64,000 bases of DNA, from contig NZ_CP007410.1 in the NCBI RefSeq assembly GCF_000585995.1, forward strand, positions 5,111,430 to 5,175,429. Reading direction: 5' to 3'. Shown here piece by piece: positions 1 through 9,072 of this stretch. Position 1 is the stretch's first letter, and the number at the start of each line of letters is the position of its first letter. The position numbers and the translations under genes were made by a program. The notes beneath the pieces were generated by a model. That model was not told the origin of the DNA. It did no database searches and saw nothing but the letters and a program-made list of their open reading frames with translations. Source of the stretch: Pseudomonas brassicacearum. GTDB taxonomy: Bacteria > Pseudomonadota > Gammaproteobacteria > Pseudomonadales > Pseudomonadaceae.

Positions 1-45
1 CAGTTGCAGCGCGAAGCCCGGCGTTTCGATAAAGACGACCTCTGA
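1..45 (+). CDS. C-terminal end of an unidentified protein
   Basis: An open frame enters from the left edge and ends at a TGA at 43-45; the visible tail is 14 residues, charged (QLQREARRFDKDDL). It is followed directly by a strong terminator, which supports it being a real gene end. The protein cannot be identified from so few residues. Confidence 0.55.
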   Translation, partial: QLQREARRFDKDDL

Positions 46-59
46 TCTTCTTCACGCCA

Positions 60-105
60 TGAAAAAAACGGGCAGTCCCTTGCGGTGACTGCCCGTTTTT
101 TTATG
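60..105. terminator. Bidirectional Rho-independent terminator
   Basis: A GC-rich hairpin (arms around ACGGGCAGTC and GACTGCCCGT) is flanked by A-run on the left and T-run on the right, so it can terminate both the rightward gene ending at 45 and the leftward MFS gene ending at 112. Confidence 0.85.
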
Positions 106-111
106 GCTGAC

Positions 112-1485
112 TCAAGGCCTGGCCTGAGTGAAATCGGGGCTCGTCGGCTCGTCGCTTGCCTCTTCGGCGGCAGCTTCCTCCATGACCGGTTCTTCGTCGA
201 CCGGCTCTTCCGTCGGCACAGGATCGACGTGCATCTGCTCCTGCACCACCTGTTCGTCCACCCGGGGATCGAGGCACGCCACCAGAGGCGAACTGGACAT
301 GCTGTCCGGCATCGCCACGTGATGCAGCGGTGCGTCGTCGACCTGGTGCAGGTTGGTCACCGCCTTCGGCCGGATTCGCCACACCAGCACCAAGGCGAAG
401 AAGGCAAAAAAGGCATAGAGCATCTGGCTGCCGAACATTTTCATCAGCACCCCTGCTACCAGCGGTCCGATACTGGCGCCAACCCCATAGGTCACCAGCA
501 GCATCGCGGTCAGGGATACCCTTCGATCAGCTTCGACGTGGTCATTGGAAAATGCCACCGCCAGCGGATAAAGGCAGAACTGCACCAGCGAACAGAAGAA
601 CCCCGCGACAAACAGCACTTCCAACGGCACCGTCGGCAGGATCGCCAGCGGCAGCGCACAGACCGTCAGGACCAGCGCAAAGCAGCGGATCAGCAGCGCC
701 CGGTCATATCGATCGGACAGCCAGCCCAGGGGCCACTGAACCAGCAACCCAGCAAAGATGCAGCTACCCATGAACAGACCCACCTGCTCGGTCGACAGCC
801 CCTGCTGAGAGGCATACAAAGGCGCCAGGCCATAGAACGAGCCGACGATCAGTCCCGAGCCCAGCACCGTACTCAATGACTGCGGCACGCGCTTGATGAA
901 AAAGCGCGGCTCCATGGGCGCCGGATGCAGCGCCGCCGGGTGAATTCGCCGGGTCAGTGTCACCGGCACCAGACACAAGGCAAAGCACAGCGCCACCAGC
1001 ATCAGCAGCTCCAGGCCAAGGGCCGGGTGCATGACCAGGATCAGTTGACCCAGCACTAGCCCCAGGTACGAGGCGATCATGTAGCCGCTGAACACCGCTC
1101 CGCGCTGTTTGGCATCGGCCTGCTCGTTGAGCCAGCTCTCGATGACCATGTACTGGCACATCATGCCCAGGCCGACAATCATCCGCAGCACGATCCAGGC
1201 CGGCAGCCAGTTCACCAGGCCATGGCCCAGCACCGCCGCACCGACGATCCCGGCGCAGGCCGAATAGGCGCGGATATGCCCGACCCGGGCAATCAGCCGA
1301 TGGCCGATTTTGCCGCCCAACACCAGGCCGAAATAGTTGGCGGCCATCAGCGCACCGACCCACAGGCTGTCCACGTGGTCGGCGGCCAGACGCAAGGCCA
1401 GGTAAGTACTCAAGAGGCCGGAGCCGATCAACATCATCAGCGAGGCGAAATAAAGCGCTCGAAAAGGTTTCCAGATTTGGCGCAT
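112..1485 (-). CDS. MFS transporter, YcaD/YfcJ-like
   Basis: A 457-residue inner-membrane protein with about twelve hydrophobic helices over residues 10-390, starting MRQIWKPFRALYFASLMMLI. The GWLSDRYDR stretch near residue 255 is the MFS loop motif between helices. The family uses proton or solute gradients to move small molecules; the substrate cannot be read. Residues after about 390 form a long acidic cytoplasmic tail rich in Glu, Pro and Val, which is longer than usual for the family and probably not part of the transport core. It lies downstream of a glutamine-synthetase-like gene on the same strand with a 69-base gap containing a hairpin, so co-transcription is uncertain. Confidence 0.85.
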   Translation of the reverse strand: MRQIWKPFRALYFASLMMLIGSGLLSTYLALRLAADHVDSLWVGALMAANYFGLVLGGKIGHRLIARVGHIRAYSACAGIVGAAVLGHGLVNWLPAWIVLRMIVGLGMMCQYMVIESWLNEQADAKQRGAVFSGYMIASYLGLVLGQLILVMHPALGLELLMLVALCFALCLVPVTLTRRIHPAALHPAPMEPRFFIKRVPQSLSTVLGSGLIVGSFYGLAPLYASQQGLSTEQVGLFMGSCIFAGLLVQWPLGWLSDRYDRALLIRCFALVLTVCALPLAILPTVPLEVLFVAGFFCSLVQFCLYPLAVAFSNDHVEADRRVSLTAMLLVTYGVGASIGPLVAGVLMKMFGSQMLYAFFAFFALVLVWRIRPKAVTNLHQVDDAPLHHVAMPDSMSSSPLVACLDPRVDEQVVQEQMHVDPVPTEEPVDEEPVMEEAAAEEASDEPTSPDFTQARP

Positions 1486-1516
1486 CGGCGTTCCGAGCGG
1501 CTCCTTGAGGTAAGTA

Positions 1517-1540
1517 AGGGCTATCGGTGACGATAGCCCT
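1517..1540 (-). terminator. Hairpin between GS-like gene and MFS gene
   Basis: A perfect stem AGGGCTATC / GATAGCCCT with a six-base loop lies just after the stop of the GS-like gene. The following tract is T-poor, so it is at best a weak terminator or an mRNA-stabilising structure. Confidence 0.5.
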
Positions 1541-1554
1541 AATGCGACGGTTCG

Positions 1555-2898
1555 TTATGCCTGGGCCGCTAGAACACGCCGCTCCCAGGGCGTGATTTCA
1601 TCAAAGAAGCTGGTCAGTTCCAGGGTCTTCGAGGCGATGTAGCCTTCGATGAACTCCGTCCCGAACAGTTCCTTCGCCAAATGACTACGCTTCAGACGCT
1701 CCAGGGCAGCATGCAAGGTACATGGCAGCGACAGATTATCTGGCACTTCGAACTCACCCTGGATCGCGGCGCTCGGTTCCAGCCGGTGTTCAATGCCATA
1801 AAGGCCGGCTGCCAGACTGGCGGCAATCGCCAGGTACGGGTTGGCATCCGCCCCCGGCAAACGGTTCTCGACCCGACGGGCAGCTGGCGAGCTGGCGGGA
1901 ATGCGCAAGCCGGCCGAGCGATTGTCATGGGACCAACAGGCATTGTTCGGTGAAGCAAACGGATGACACAGGCGCTGGTAGGAATTCACGTTCGGCGCGA
2001 ACAGCGCCGTAAAATCCGCCATGCCAGCCTGTTGCCCGCCGATGAAGTGCCTAAAGGCAGCAGTCGGTTCGCCCGCCGCGTCGCTGAACACGTTGTGACC
2101 GCTGTCCAGCTCGACGACGCTCTGATGGATATGCATCGAACTGCCCGGCGTATGGGCCAAGGGCTTGGCCATGCAGACCACGGTCAGGCCATGCTTGAGC
2201 GCCACTTCCTTGAGCAGATGCTTGAACAGGAATGTCTGGTCGGCCAACAACAAGGGGTCGCCGTGAAGCAGATTGATCTCGAACTGGCTCACGCCCATTT
2301 CATGCATGAACGTGTCGCGGGGCAAGCCCAGCGCTGCCATGCATTCATAGACCTCACTGAAAAACGGGCGCAGGCCATTGTTGGAGCTGATGCTGAATGC
2401 CGAATGGCCGTCTTCGCGCCGTCCATCCAGGCCCACCGGCGGCTGGAATGGCTGGGTCGGGTCCGGGTTGGGCGCAAACACAAAGAACTCCAGCTCGGTG
2501 GCCACCACCGGCGCCAGGCCAAGAGCTGCATAGCGAGCGATAACGGCCTTGAGCTGGCCGCGCGTGGAGAGCCGGGAGCTTTCACCGGTCAGCTCATCAG
2601 CATCGCAGATCGCCAGGGCACGCGGTTGTTGGCTCCAGGGCAGGGGGTGGATTTGTTTCGAATCGGCCACCAGTGCCAGGTCACCATCATCGCTGCCGTA
2701 GAAACGTGACGGCGGATATCCCCCCATGATGCATTGCAGCAACACCCCTCGCGCCATCTGCAACCGCCGACCTTCGAGGAAACCCTCGGCCGTCATCACC
2801 TTGCCGCGCGGCACGCCATTCAAATCCGGCGTAACGCATTCAATCTCATCAATGCCCGTCAGTCGCTGCGCGAGTGAACGCTGGCCATCGGTCGTCAT
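1555..2898 (-). CDS. Glutamine synthetase family protein (gamma-glutamylpolyamine synthetase-like)
   Basis: A 447-residue ATP-dependent amide ligase. The N-terminal beta-grasp region (to about residue 110) contains DLNGVPRGK; the catalytic domain contains ATELEFFVF, GVSQFEINL, the SSMHIHQS region (HTPGSSMHIHQS) and NRSAGLRIP, matching the GlnA fold. In pseudomonads, proteins of this length with these motifs are mostly PuuA/PauA-type enzymes that join glutamate to polyamines or amines rather than housekeeping GlnA, which is about 468 residues and has a Tyr adenylylation site. The ATG is preceded by AAGGATTGCGTC, a fair ribosome binding site. The amine substrate is not determined. Confidence 0.85.
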   Translation of the reverse strand: MTTDGQRSLAQRLTGIDEIECVTPDLNGVPRGKVMTAEGFLEGRRLQMARGVLLQCIMGGYPPSRFYGSDDGDLALVADSKQIHPLPWSQQPRALAICDADELTGESSRLSTRGQLKAVIARYAALGLAPVVATELEFFVFAPNPDPTQPFQPPVGLDGRREDGHSAFSISSNNGLRPFFSEVYECMAALGLPRDTFMHEMGVSQFEINLLHGDPLLLADQTFLFKHLLKEVALKHGLTVVCMAKPLAHTPGSSMHIHQSVVELDSGHNVFSDAAGEPTAAFRHFIGGQQAGMADFTALFAPNVNSYQRLCHPFASPNNACWSHDNRSAGLRIPASSPAARRVENRLPGADANPYLAIAASLAAGLYGIEHRLEPSAAIQGEFEVPDNLSLPCTLHAALERLKRSHLAKELFGTEFIEGYIASKTLELTSFFDEITPWERRVLAAQA

Positions 2899-3015
2899 GA
2901 CGCAATCCTTGTTATGTGCGAGCCGCGAACGGCAACCCGTACAAAATAGGCTTCAGCTGTTCGGAATATCAAGCACCCCGAGACAATAAACCCGGAGAGT
3001 GGAAATCAGGATCCA

Positions 3016-3106
3016 GTGTGGGAGCGGGCTTGCTCGCGAATGCGGTGTATCAGTCATACATTCGCTAACTGACAATCCGCATTCGCGAGCAAGCCCGCTC
3101 CCACAG
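3016..3106. repeat. REP pair (GTGGGAGC family), inverted
   Basis: Two copies of the TGTGGGAGCGGGCTTGCTCG unit face each other across about 45 bases between the GS-like gene and the histidine kinase gene. This is the common intergenic palindrome of fluorescent pseudomonads. Confidence 0.9.
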
Positions 3107-3141
3107 GTTTTGTGTTGATAGGGTATTTGCGCACGGCTGGT

Positions 3142-3834
3142 TCAGGGCAGATAAAGCCGGAACACCCCACCGCCGAGCACTCCGCCATTGGCAATCTCAG
3201 TGCGCCCGCACACGCCGCCGCGCTGATGCAGCCCGGCAATCCGCGCTGCAAAGTACAAGCCCAGCCCGGTGCTGCCGCTGCTGTGATTGATGCCCTGCAC
3301 ATAGTCGGCCTGACGCTCGATCATCTCCGGCGGATAACCTTCGCCGTCATCATTGATGGTCAGCACCAGTTGCCCGGCCTCGTCGCTCACACTGATCAGC
3401 AACGTTTGGCGCGCATGGCGAATCGCATTGTTGATGCTGTTGTCGAGCACCGAAGCAATCAGCTCGCGATCGAAAAAGCCCAAGGGGCTGAGCGGATCGA
3501 CTTCGTAGGTGGCCATGATCCCGCGGCTACGGAACACCTCCTGATGGCCAGCCAGTTGCGCCTCGATGAAGTCATCCAGCTCATGGTAGGCCGGATGCAA
3601 CGGCAACTGGTTGACCCCGAGTTTGTACAGCCCCAGCAGTTGCACGAGCAAGCCGTTGAGGTGAGCGAACTCGAACTCCATGACGCCCTGCTCCGAGCTC
3701 TGCCGCTCGGGATCGGGCAAACGCTCGAGCCATTGCGTATGCGCCTGCATGAGCAAGGTCAGGGAGTTCTTCATGTCGTGCACGGTAGATGCGATCACCG
3801 TGGAAAAATCGAGTGCCTGTTCGCTGTCATTCAT
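3142..3834 (-). CDS. Soluble sensor histidine kinase without a sensor domain
   Basis: A 230-residue cytoplasmic kinase. An H-box-like segment STVHDMKNSLTLL puts the probable phospho-acceptor at His19. The ATPase domain shows the N box (NSINNAIRHA), G1 (NDDGEGYP) and G2 (GSTGLGLYFA). There is no membrane helix and no PAS or HAMP, so input must come from a partner. The ATG at 3834 was chosen because it starts directly at the H-box region and overlaps the 3' end of the upstream response-regulator gene by 8 bases, indicating translational coupling. Its cognate partner is almost certainly that regulator. Confidence 0.85.
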   Translation of the reverse strand: MNDSEQALDFSTVIASTVHDMKNSLTLLMQAHTQWLERLPDPERQSSEQGVMEFEFAHLNGLLVQLLGLYKLGVNQLPLHPAYHELDDFIEAQLAGHQEVFRSRGIMATYEVDPLSPLGFFDRELIASVLDNSINNAIRHARQTLLISVSDEAGQLVLTINDDGEGYPPEMIERQADYVQGINHSSGSTGLGLYFAARIAGLHQRGGVCGRTEIANGGVLGGGVFRLYLP

Positions 3835-5434
3835 CGCCAAATGCCTTGCTTCGCAGTTTCTGATAACGCGCAAAACGCGCATCGGTATCGGGCATCATGC
3901 CCACCAGTTTCAGGCAGGCGCGGCATTCCTGCAGCAGCTCCGACTCCACGCTGGTATCGGTGCCATGCAGCAGGGACTGCGCCATGTTCAGGGCAATACT
4001 GATGTTCTTCGGTTGCAGCTTCAGGGCGCGGCGGAACAGGTCCCGCGCCTGCGGCAAGTCGCCGGTCTTGTAGACGCGCACGCCGTCGCGGTTCAGCTCG
4101 GCGGCGGCATTGCCTTGATTGAGGATGTTCGGATCATCGGTCAGCTTGGCGATGCCTTGCATCACCGTCGGGTCGTCGCCGTAGATTTCCGCGCAGTTCT
4201 TGAGCATCGATTCGCCGGCACTGGCCTGGCCGAGCATTTGCAGCTGCTTGGCCACCAGCAACGCGGCTTCGGCACTCATGAACTGCTCCATGCCATCAAG
4301 ACGCTGCATGGCCTGTTCAGTGAGCTTTTCGGCGGTTTCGGCGTCATTGAGCAGCAGGCTCGTGGCCTTCATCAGCCGCGCCCGCACCTGTAGCCCTGGG
4401 TCGTTGAGGTTTTCTTTCGCCACGGCGCTGAGGGTCGTATTGATCTCGAGCCGGGTGCGGGTATCCAGACCTTTCTCACTGCCCTTGCTGATCAGTGCGT
4501 GGGCCAGGCCGAGGTTGCTTTCCGGATCCTTGAAGCGCGACTGCGCGCCCTGCCCGACCGCCTGGCGATAGGCCTTGGACGCCGTCTCGTAATCCTCGTT
4601 GGTCATCGCCAGCTTGCCTAACAGCGATTGCCGTCGCACCGCCAGTGGCGATAGGCGAACGGCTTCTTCCAACACGTGCTGCGCTTGCTTCGTGTCGCCT
4701 TCGGCCACCAGCACTTCGGCCATGCCGTCGTATAACGCAGGCATCATCGGAAATACTTTCAAGGCCTTTTCATAAACGGCCTTGGCTTGCCCCACTTGCC
4801 CGCGCTTGAACATCAACTTGCCCAGGCCAACATAGGCCCACGGCAACGGTCGGTCGGCCAGAATGGTGTTGTACAGACGCTCCAGGGCTTCGTTCTGATT
4901 CAGGTCGCGCAGCGCATCGGCCCGATAACGTAGGCACAACGGCCCGTAGCGCGGGTCCTGCTTGCACAGGGCGATGCAGGCATTGAGCACGTCCATTGGC
5001 TTGCCCCGATCAAGGGCTTGCAAGATCGGCTTGAGCAAAGTCTTGCGCTGCTCGAGTCGCTCCAGCCGCTGAGCCAGGCCGGAGCGATTGAACGGTTTGG
5101 TCAGGTAGGCATCGGGTTCGTGCTCCAGGGCACTGAGGACCATTGCCTGGCTGCTTTCAGCCGTCACCATGAGAAACACACTCTCATGGCTGATCAGCTT
5201 CTCGACCATCAGGTCTTCAAGCACCTGCTGACCGTTCTTGCGGCCGTCGCCCAGGTGATAATCCTGCAAGATGAAGTCATAGCGCTTCTGCGAGCACATG
5301 CGCAGCGCCACTTCACCGGTATCAGCGGTGTCCACATCCTTGACGCCCAGCTCACGCAACATGGACCGAACGGAGCTGCGGAAATCCGAGAAATCATCGA
5401 CGATCAGAAAACTTTTTTGGTGGTACGCCAGCAT
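3827..5434 (-). CDS. Response regulator with C-terminal TPR repeats
   Basis: A 535-residue protein. Residues 7-125 are a receiver domain: acidic pocket VDD (13-14), phospho-acceptor Asp58 in ILQDYHLGDG, Thr in TAESS and Lys in LTKPF. The remainder is helical with TPR-like repeats (for example AYVGLGKLMFKRGQVGQAKAVYEKAL and ALNMAQSLL). There is no DNA-binding or enzymatic output domain, so signalling likely works through protein-protein contacts. An ATG at 5434 (MLAYHQKSF) is preferred over an upstream TTG because the receiver fold begins there. The gene precedes and overlaps the soluble kinase gene. Confidence 0.88.
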   Translation of the reverse strand: MLAYHQKSFLIVDDFSDFRSSVRSMLRELGVKDVDTADTGEVALRMCSQKRYDFILQDYHLGDGRKNGQQVLEDLMVEKLISHESVFLMVTAESSQAMVLSALEHEPDAYLTKPFNRSGLAQRLERLEQRKTLLKPILQALDRGKPMDVLNACIALCKQDPRYGPLCLRYRADALRDLNQNEALERLYNTILADRPLPWAYVGLGKLMFKRGQVGQAKAVYEKALKVFPMMPALYDGMAEVLVAEGDTKQAQHVLEEAVRLSPLAVRRQSLLGKLAMTNEDYETASKAYRQAVGQGAQSRFKDPESNLGLAHALISKGSEKGLDTRTRLEINTTLSAVAKENLNDPGLQVRARLMKATSLLLNDAETAEKLTEQAMQRLDGMEQFMSAEAALLVAKQLQMLGQASAGESMLKNCAEIYGDDPTVMQGIAKLTDDPNILNQGNAAAELNRDGVRVYKTGDLPQARDLFRRALKLQPKNISIALNMAQSLLHGTDTSVESELLQECRACLKLVGMMPDTDARFARYQKLRSKAFGDE

Positions 5435-5708
5435 CGAGGATGTCCAGGCAAGTAAGAAGATAACCCAATGGCAAAACAACGAAACGCCGTGTCACAGCCC
5501 GCAGGGCGCGCAGATGATAGCCACCAGCCACTCCCGATCAAGGGTTTTCCGAACCTCTTGCCCTGGCTGTGTCGTGGCGCACATTGCGAGCCGTTCCTGC
5601 GCGCCGAAACGCCGGAGAAAACAGGGCTCATCAGGTTATCGGCCGCAAATGGCGTTCCGTTAAGCAGAGAGTATGGAAGAGATTGGGCAGGGTTGGCGTC
5701 AGGAAATA

Positions 5709-5785
5709 TGGTGTCCCAGGGCAGGTTCGAACTGCCAACCTTCCCCTTAGGAGGGGGATGCTCTATCCAATTGAGCTACTGAGAC
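5709..5785 (-). tRNA. tRNA-Arg (anticodon CCT)
   Basis: Reading the minus strand gives acceptor GTCTCAG / CTGGGAC, D-arm TAGCTCAATTGGATAGAGC, anticodon loop CTCCTAA with anticodon CCT, T-arm GGCAGTTCGAACCTGCC and an encoded CCA. All arms pair. This tRNA is a frequent island integration site in pseudomonads, but no integrase is adjacent here. Confidence 0.95.
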
Positions 5786-6311
5786 ACAAGTCGACCACGA
5801 GAACCGCGGTGCGAAGGACGGCGTGCATGTTAACGGTCGGCCCTGCGTTTGTCATGTCGTCCATGGCTTTTTAAGTGTAGGCAAATGGTTCAACTCGCCC
5901 GTATCACAGGCCGAAAAGACCACGCATCCGACTGCCACTCATCTACCTCTGGAGGGTTCACGCTAGTAAATCGGCCAATTGCCACTATCCTATACAAACC
6001 AAGGACGCGAACGCCTTTGCCCTGTTCCGATTATCCGCCGGACGGTATGGCACATAGACACGATGCGATGGTCACAGATGCAGACCTGTTGATTTTTCAA
6101 ACCAGTCCGCATTTTTTGATGAAGGGTACTGGCATAACGCCTTTACCCGGATCAATATTTGTCACAGAATTGGCGCCAATGATCTGGCAATTTTGAGGCA
6201 TGATGCGGGCCTCTTAACAATTCAGGTTGAACATTTGGTTACGGGCCTTGTCCTATCGACATCCCGCGGCCAATCCCGAGAACCGCTCCCCTGAACTAAC
6301 CGGTTAAATAT
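5786..6311. other. Long intergenic region upstream of amrZ
   Basis: About 525 bases without a credible gene. The short open frames here have no ribosome binding sites and no recognisable products. The segment is more AT-rich than its neighbours and presumably carries the amrZ control region, including the AlgU-like promoter listed separately. Confidence 0.6.
6229..6255 (+). promoter_or_regulatory. Candidate AlgU (sigma-22) promoter of amrZ
   Basis: GAACAT at 6229-6234, 16 bases, then TCCTA at 6251-6255. This resembles the AlgU pattern GAACTT-N16/17-TCtgA known to drive amrZ in P. aeruginosa. It lies about 55 bases before the ATG. The -35 has one mismatch and the -10 is imperfect. Confidence 0.4.
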
Positions 6312-6638
6312 ATGCGCCCATTGAAACAGGCAGTTTATTCCAGCCGTACGGCTGACAAGTTCGTCGTACGTCTGCCAGACGGAATGCGGGAACGCATTGC
6401 CGAGGTGGCTCGCAATCATCACCGCAGCATGAACTCTGAAATCATCGCGCGCCTTGAGCAAAGCCTTATTCAAGAAGGCGCGTTGGGTGAAGAGCTCAGC
6501 ATGCGCCTGGACAGCCCGGAGCTGTCATTACACGAGCGCGAGCTGCTGCAACGCTTCCGACAACTCTCCCATCGCCAGCAGAACGCTCTTGTTTCGCTGA
6601 TTGCCCATGATGTAGAAATGGCCGCAGACGCGTCCTGA
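6312..6638 (+). CDS. amrZ: AmrZ, ribbon-helix-helix regulator of alginate, motility and biofilm
   Basis: A 108-residue Arc/MetJ-type DNA-binding protein. The ribbon strand is KFVVRLPDG (about residues 18-26), followed by the two helices ending in [13 protein letters not shown], and a C-terminal tetramerisation segment ([20 protein letters not shown]) that is nearly the same as P. aeruginosa AmrZ. Known homologues activate or repress alginate, flagellar and c-di-GMP genes. The gene is monocistronic: a long upstream region precedes it and a terminator follows. Confidence 0.95.
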   Translation: MRPLKQAVYSSRTADKFVVRLPDGMRERIAEVARNHHRSMNSEIIARLEQSLIQEGALGEELSMRLDSPELSLHERELLQRFRQLSHRQQNALVSLIAHDVEMAADAS

Positions 6639-6655
6639 TCGCACCCAAGATCTTA

Positions 6656-6682
6656 AAGCCAGCCTTGTGCTGGCTTTTTTTT
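6656..6682 (+). terminator. amrZ terminator
   Basis: AAGCCAGC / GCTGGCTT stem with a short loop followed by a run of eight T, 18 bases after the amrZ stop. Confidence 0.9.
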
Positions 6683-6721
6683 GCCTGGGGTTTGGCCTCG
6701 AACTGAGTTTTCGAACCCCCA

Positions 6722-6755
6722 TAAAAAAGCCCGCCAGATAGGCGGGCCTTTTTGA
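6722..6755 (-). terminator. mgtE terminator
   Basis: AAAGCCCGCC / GGCGGGCCTT hairpin with A-run on one side and T-run on the other; it lies just beyond the mgtE stop and can work on both strands. Confidence 0.88.
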
Positions 6756-6763
6756 TCTGCGAT

Positions 6764-8206
6764 TCAGAGCAGGAAAATCGTCGCCAGCCCCAGGAAAATA
6801 AAGAACCCGCCGCTGTCGGTCACGGCAGTGATCATCACACTGGCGCCCATGGCAGGGTCACGTCCCATGCGGGCCAGGGTCATGGGAATCAGTACCCCCA
6901 TCAACGCCGCCAACAGCAAGTTGAGTGTCATCGCGGCGGTCATGACCACCCCCAGTGACCAGCTGCCATAGAGCAGATAAGCCACCACACCGATCACCCC
7001 TCCCCAAATCACACCGTTGATCAAGGACACGGCCAGTTCCTTGCGCATCAGTCGCGATGTGTTGCCGGTACTGACCTGATCCAGCGCCATGGCACGGACG
7101 ATCATGGTGATGGTCTGGTTGCCGGAGTTACCACCAATCCCGGCGACGATAGGCATCAGCGCCGCGAGCGCCACCAGCTTCTCGATAGAACCCTCGAACA
7201 GGCCGATGACCCGGGAGGCGACGAAAGCCGTAATCAGATTGATCGCCAGCCAGGCCCAACGGTTACGCAGGGATTTCCAGACCGACGCGAAGATGTCTTC
7301 TTCTTCGCGCAAACCGGCCATGTTGAGGACTTCGCTTTCGCTTTCCTCACGAATCAGGTCAACCATTTCATCGATGGTCAGACGGCCGATCAGCTTGCCG
7401 TTCTTGTCGACCACCGGTGCAGAAATCAAGTCATAACGTTCGAACGCCTGGGCCGCATCATAGGCGTCTTCGTCCGGGTGAAAGCTCACCGGATCGCTGG
7501 CCATGACCTCGGCCACTTGCTTTTCCGGATCGTTGACGAGCAAACGCTTGATGGGCAGCACGCCTTTCAGCACGCCGTCGTAATCGACTACAAAGAGTTT
7601 GTCGGTGTGGCCCGGCAGCTCCTTGAGACGGCGCAGGTAACGCAATACCACTTCAAGGCTGACATCCTCGCGGATCGTCACCATCTCGAAGTCCATCAGC
7701 GCACCGACCTGCTCCTCGTCATAAGACAACGCCGAGCGCACACGCTCACGTTGCTGGCCGTCGAGGGTTTCCATCAGTTCGTGGACGACGTCCCGTGGCA
7801 GTTCGGGCGCCAGGTCGGCGAGCTCGTCGGCGTCCATCTCCTTGGCCGCTGCCAACAGCTCGTGATCATCCATGTCGGCGATCAGGGTTTCACGAACCGA
7901 GTCGGACACTTCGAGCAGGATGTCACCGTCACGGTCGGCCTTGACCAACTGCCAGACCGTCAGACGCTCTTCCAGTGGCAAGGCTTCAAGAATGTAGGCG
8001 ACGTCGGCGGAGTGCAGATCATCGAGCTTGCGTTGCAACTCGACGAGGTTCTGCCGATGGACCAGGTTCTCGACCCGGTCTTGATGCGCGCCTTCCTGGC
8101 GATGCGTCAGGTCTTCAACGACCCGCTGCCGATGCAGCAGCTCAACGACTTGAGCGAGACGGTCCTGAAGGCTTTCCTGCGTTTTTTTTACTTCTACTTG
8201 GGTCAT
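6764..8206 (-). CDS. mgtE: Magnesium transporter MgtE
   Basis: A 480-residue Mg2+ channel. The N-terminal helical superfamily domain (to about residue 150, with LPRDVVHELMETLD) is followed by two CBS domains (about 155-285, including VMASDPVSFHPDEDAYDAA), the plug helix and five membrane helices with the pore motif GNSGNQTITMIVRA near residue 370. This is the canonical arrangement in which cytosolic Mg2+ bound to the N and CBS domains closes the pore. The ATG at 8206 is used because the family begins about there; the frame extends a few codons further upstream without support. The 3' end is closed by a terminator. Confidence 0.95.
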   Translation of the reverse strand: MTQVEVKKTQESLQDRLAQVVELLHRQRVVEDLTHRQEGAHQDRVENLVHRQNLVELQRKLDDLHSADVAYILEALPLEERLTVWQLVKADRDGDILLEVSDSVRETLIADMDDHELLAAAKEMDADELADLAPELPRDVVHELMETLDGQQRERVRSALSYDEEQVGALMDFEMVTIREDVSLEVVLRYLRRLKELPGHTDKLFVVDYDGVLKGVLPIKRLLVNDPEKQVAEVMASDPVSFHPDEDAYDAAQAFERYDLISAPVVDKNGKLIGRLTIDEMVDLIREESESEVLNMAGLREEEDIFASVWKSLRNRWAWLAINLITAFVASRVIGLFEGSIEKLVALAALMPIVAGIGGNSGNQTITMIVRAMALDQVSTGNTSRLMRKELAVSLINGVIWGGVIGVVAYLLYGSWSLGVVMTAAMTLNLLLAALMGVLIPMTLARMGRDPAMGASVMITAVTDSGGFFIFLGLATIFLL

Positions 8207-8528
8207 AGGCGAACTCCACTCCCAGCAGTGGAGCACGCCGGAAGGATCAATCAGTTAATTCATGATTGGCAAAGCAAAATTTTGAGTAACTACTGGGTAA
8301 GTCCATGGATATATTCCAAAGCCCCGGCGGGGCTGACGGGCGCAATGATACACCGCTTGAAGCTTTAAAACGTTAAAAAATCACGGCAAGAACAAGCGCT
8401 TGCGAGACAAACCTGAACGCAGGCTGAACCTGTGTTTTTACGACGACTTATCCTGAAAAGAAAACACACGCCCCGGCAAAAATGTAGCGGCTAGCCTTTT
8501 CCTCTTCATCGTCAAGGAGGACACCCGC
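8207..8528. other. Divergent intergenic region mgtE / secreted protein
   Basis: About 320 bases between divergent genes. It must hold both promoters; no M-box riboswitch, operator palindrome or other recognisable structure was seen. Confidence 0.5.
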
Positions 8529-9032
8529 ATGTCTGTCAGCCATTATCTGTTTTTACTCGCCGCCCTGCCCTGCCTGCCCTTGTGGGCCGCCGGGCAGACC
8601 GTGCATCGCTGTGAAAATAACGCAGGGCACGTGACATTCACGACGTTGAGTTGTGCACCAGGAGAGGATCTGTCGCTTCAGGAAATCCATCCCTTCAACG
8701 TGGGTACAACCGAGCCAAAGACCCATTCAATGCTGCCCGAAGCGGAGTTTCGGCAAACATCCAGCAACAAAACCAAACGCAAGGAACCGACTGTGGTCGG
8801 CCAGTTCGAAGACCGCTGCGGGAATCTGATCAGTGCCAGACAACGCCGCGAAGCGATCATGGACAAGCGAGTCGTCACCGGCATGAGCCAACAGGACGTA
8901 GAGAGCGCCCTGGGTAAGCCAGACTCAATCAAGACCCGCAATTCGAGCACACGGTATACCTACAAGGCGAAGAAAGGCCGCAGCGCCGAGATCGTGTTTG
9001 ATGAAAGAGGGTGTGTAAAAGGCAAATCGTAG
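8529..9032 (+). CDS. Secreted DUF4124-type protein with BamE-like tail
   Basis: A 167-residue exported protein. Residues 1-22 form a signal peptide (hydrophobic core ending LWAAG). The next part, VHRCENNAGHVTFTTLSCAPGE, has the Cys-x-n-Gly-x-TFT pattern of DUF4124. Residues about 112-165 (VVTGMSQQDVESALGKPDSI followed by a YTYK strand and IVFDERGCV) resemble the SmpA/OmlA (BamE) fold. It has no lipobox. The start follows AAGGAGGACACCCGC, a strong ribosome binding site, and a terminator follows the gene. Function unknown, probably periplasmic. Confidence 0.75.
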   Translation: MSVSHYLFLLAALPCLPLWAAGQTVHRCENNAGHVTFTTLSCAPGEDLSLQEIHPFNVGTTEPKTHSMLPEAEFRQTSSNKTKRKEPTVVGQFEDRCGNLISARQRREAIMDKRVVTGMSQQDVESALGKPDSIKTRNSSTRYTYKAKKGRSAEIVFDERGCVKGKS

Positions 9033-9035
9033 ACA

Positions 9036-9070
9036 GCAAAAAGCCCGCGTTAAACGCGGGCTTTTTGGTG
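9036..9070 (+). terminator. Terminator after the secreted DUF4124 gene
   Basis: AAAGCCCGCGTT / AACGCGGGCTTTTT hairpin with T-run; it can act on both strands and so also closes the tRNA cluster read leftward. Confidence 0.88.
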
Positions 9071-9072
9071 TT

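Noticed and set aside
5849..6196. A 115-codon frame upstream of amrZ
   Set aside because: No ribosome binding site, no recognisable domain, and it falls in the expected control region of amrZ.
5709..6311. Genomic island attachment site at tRNA-Arg(CCT)
   Set aside because: No integrase gene and no direct repeat of the tRNA 3' end was found nearby in the window.
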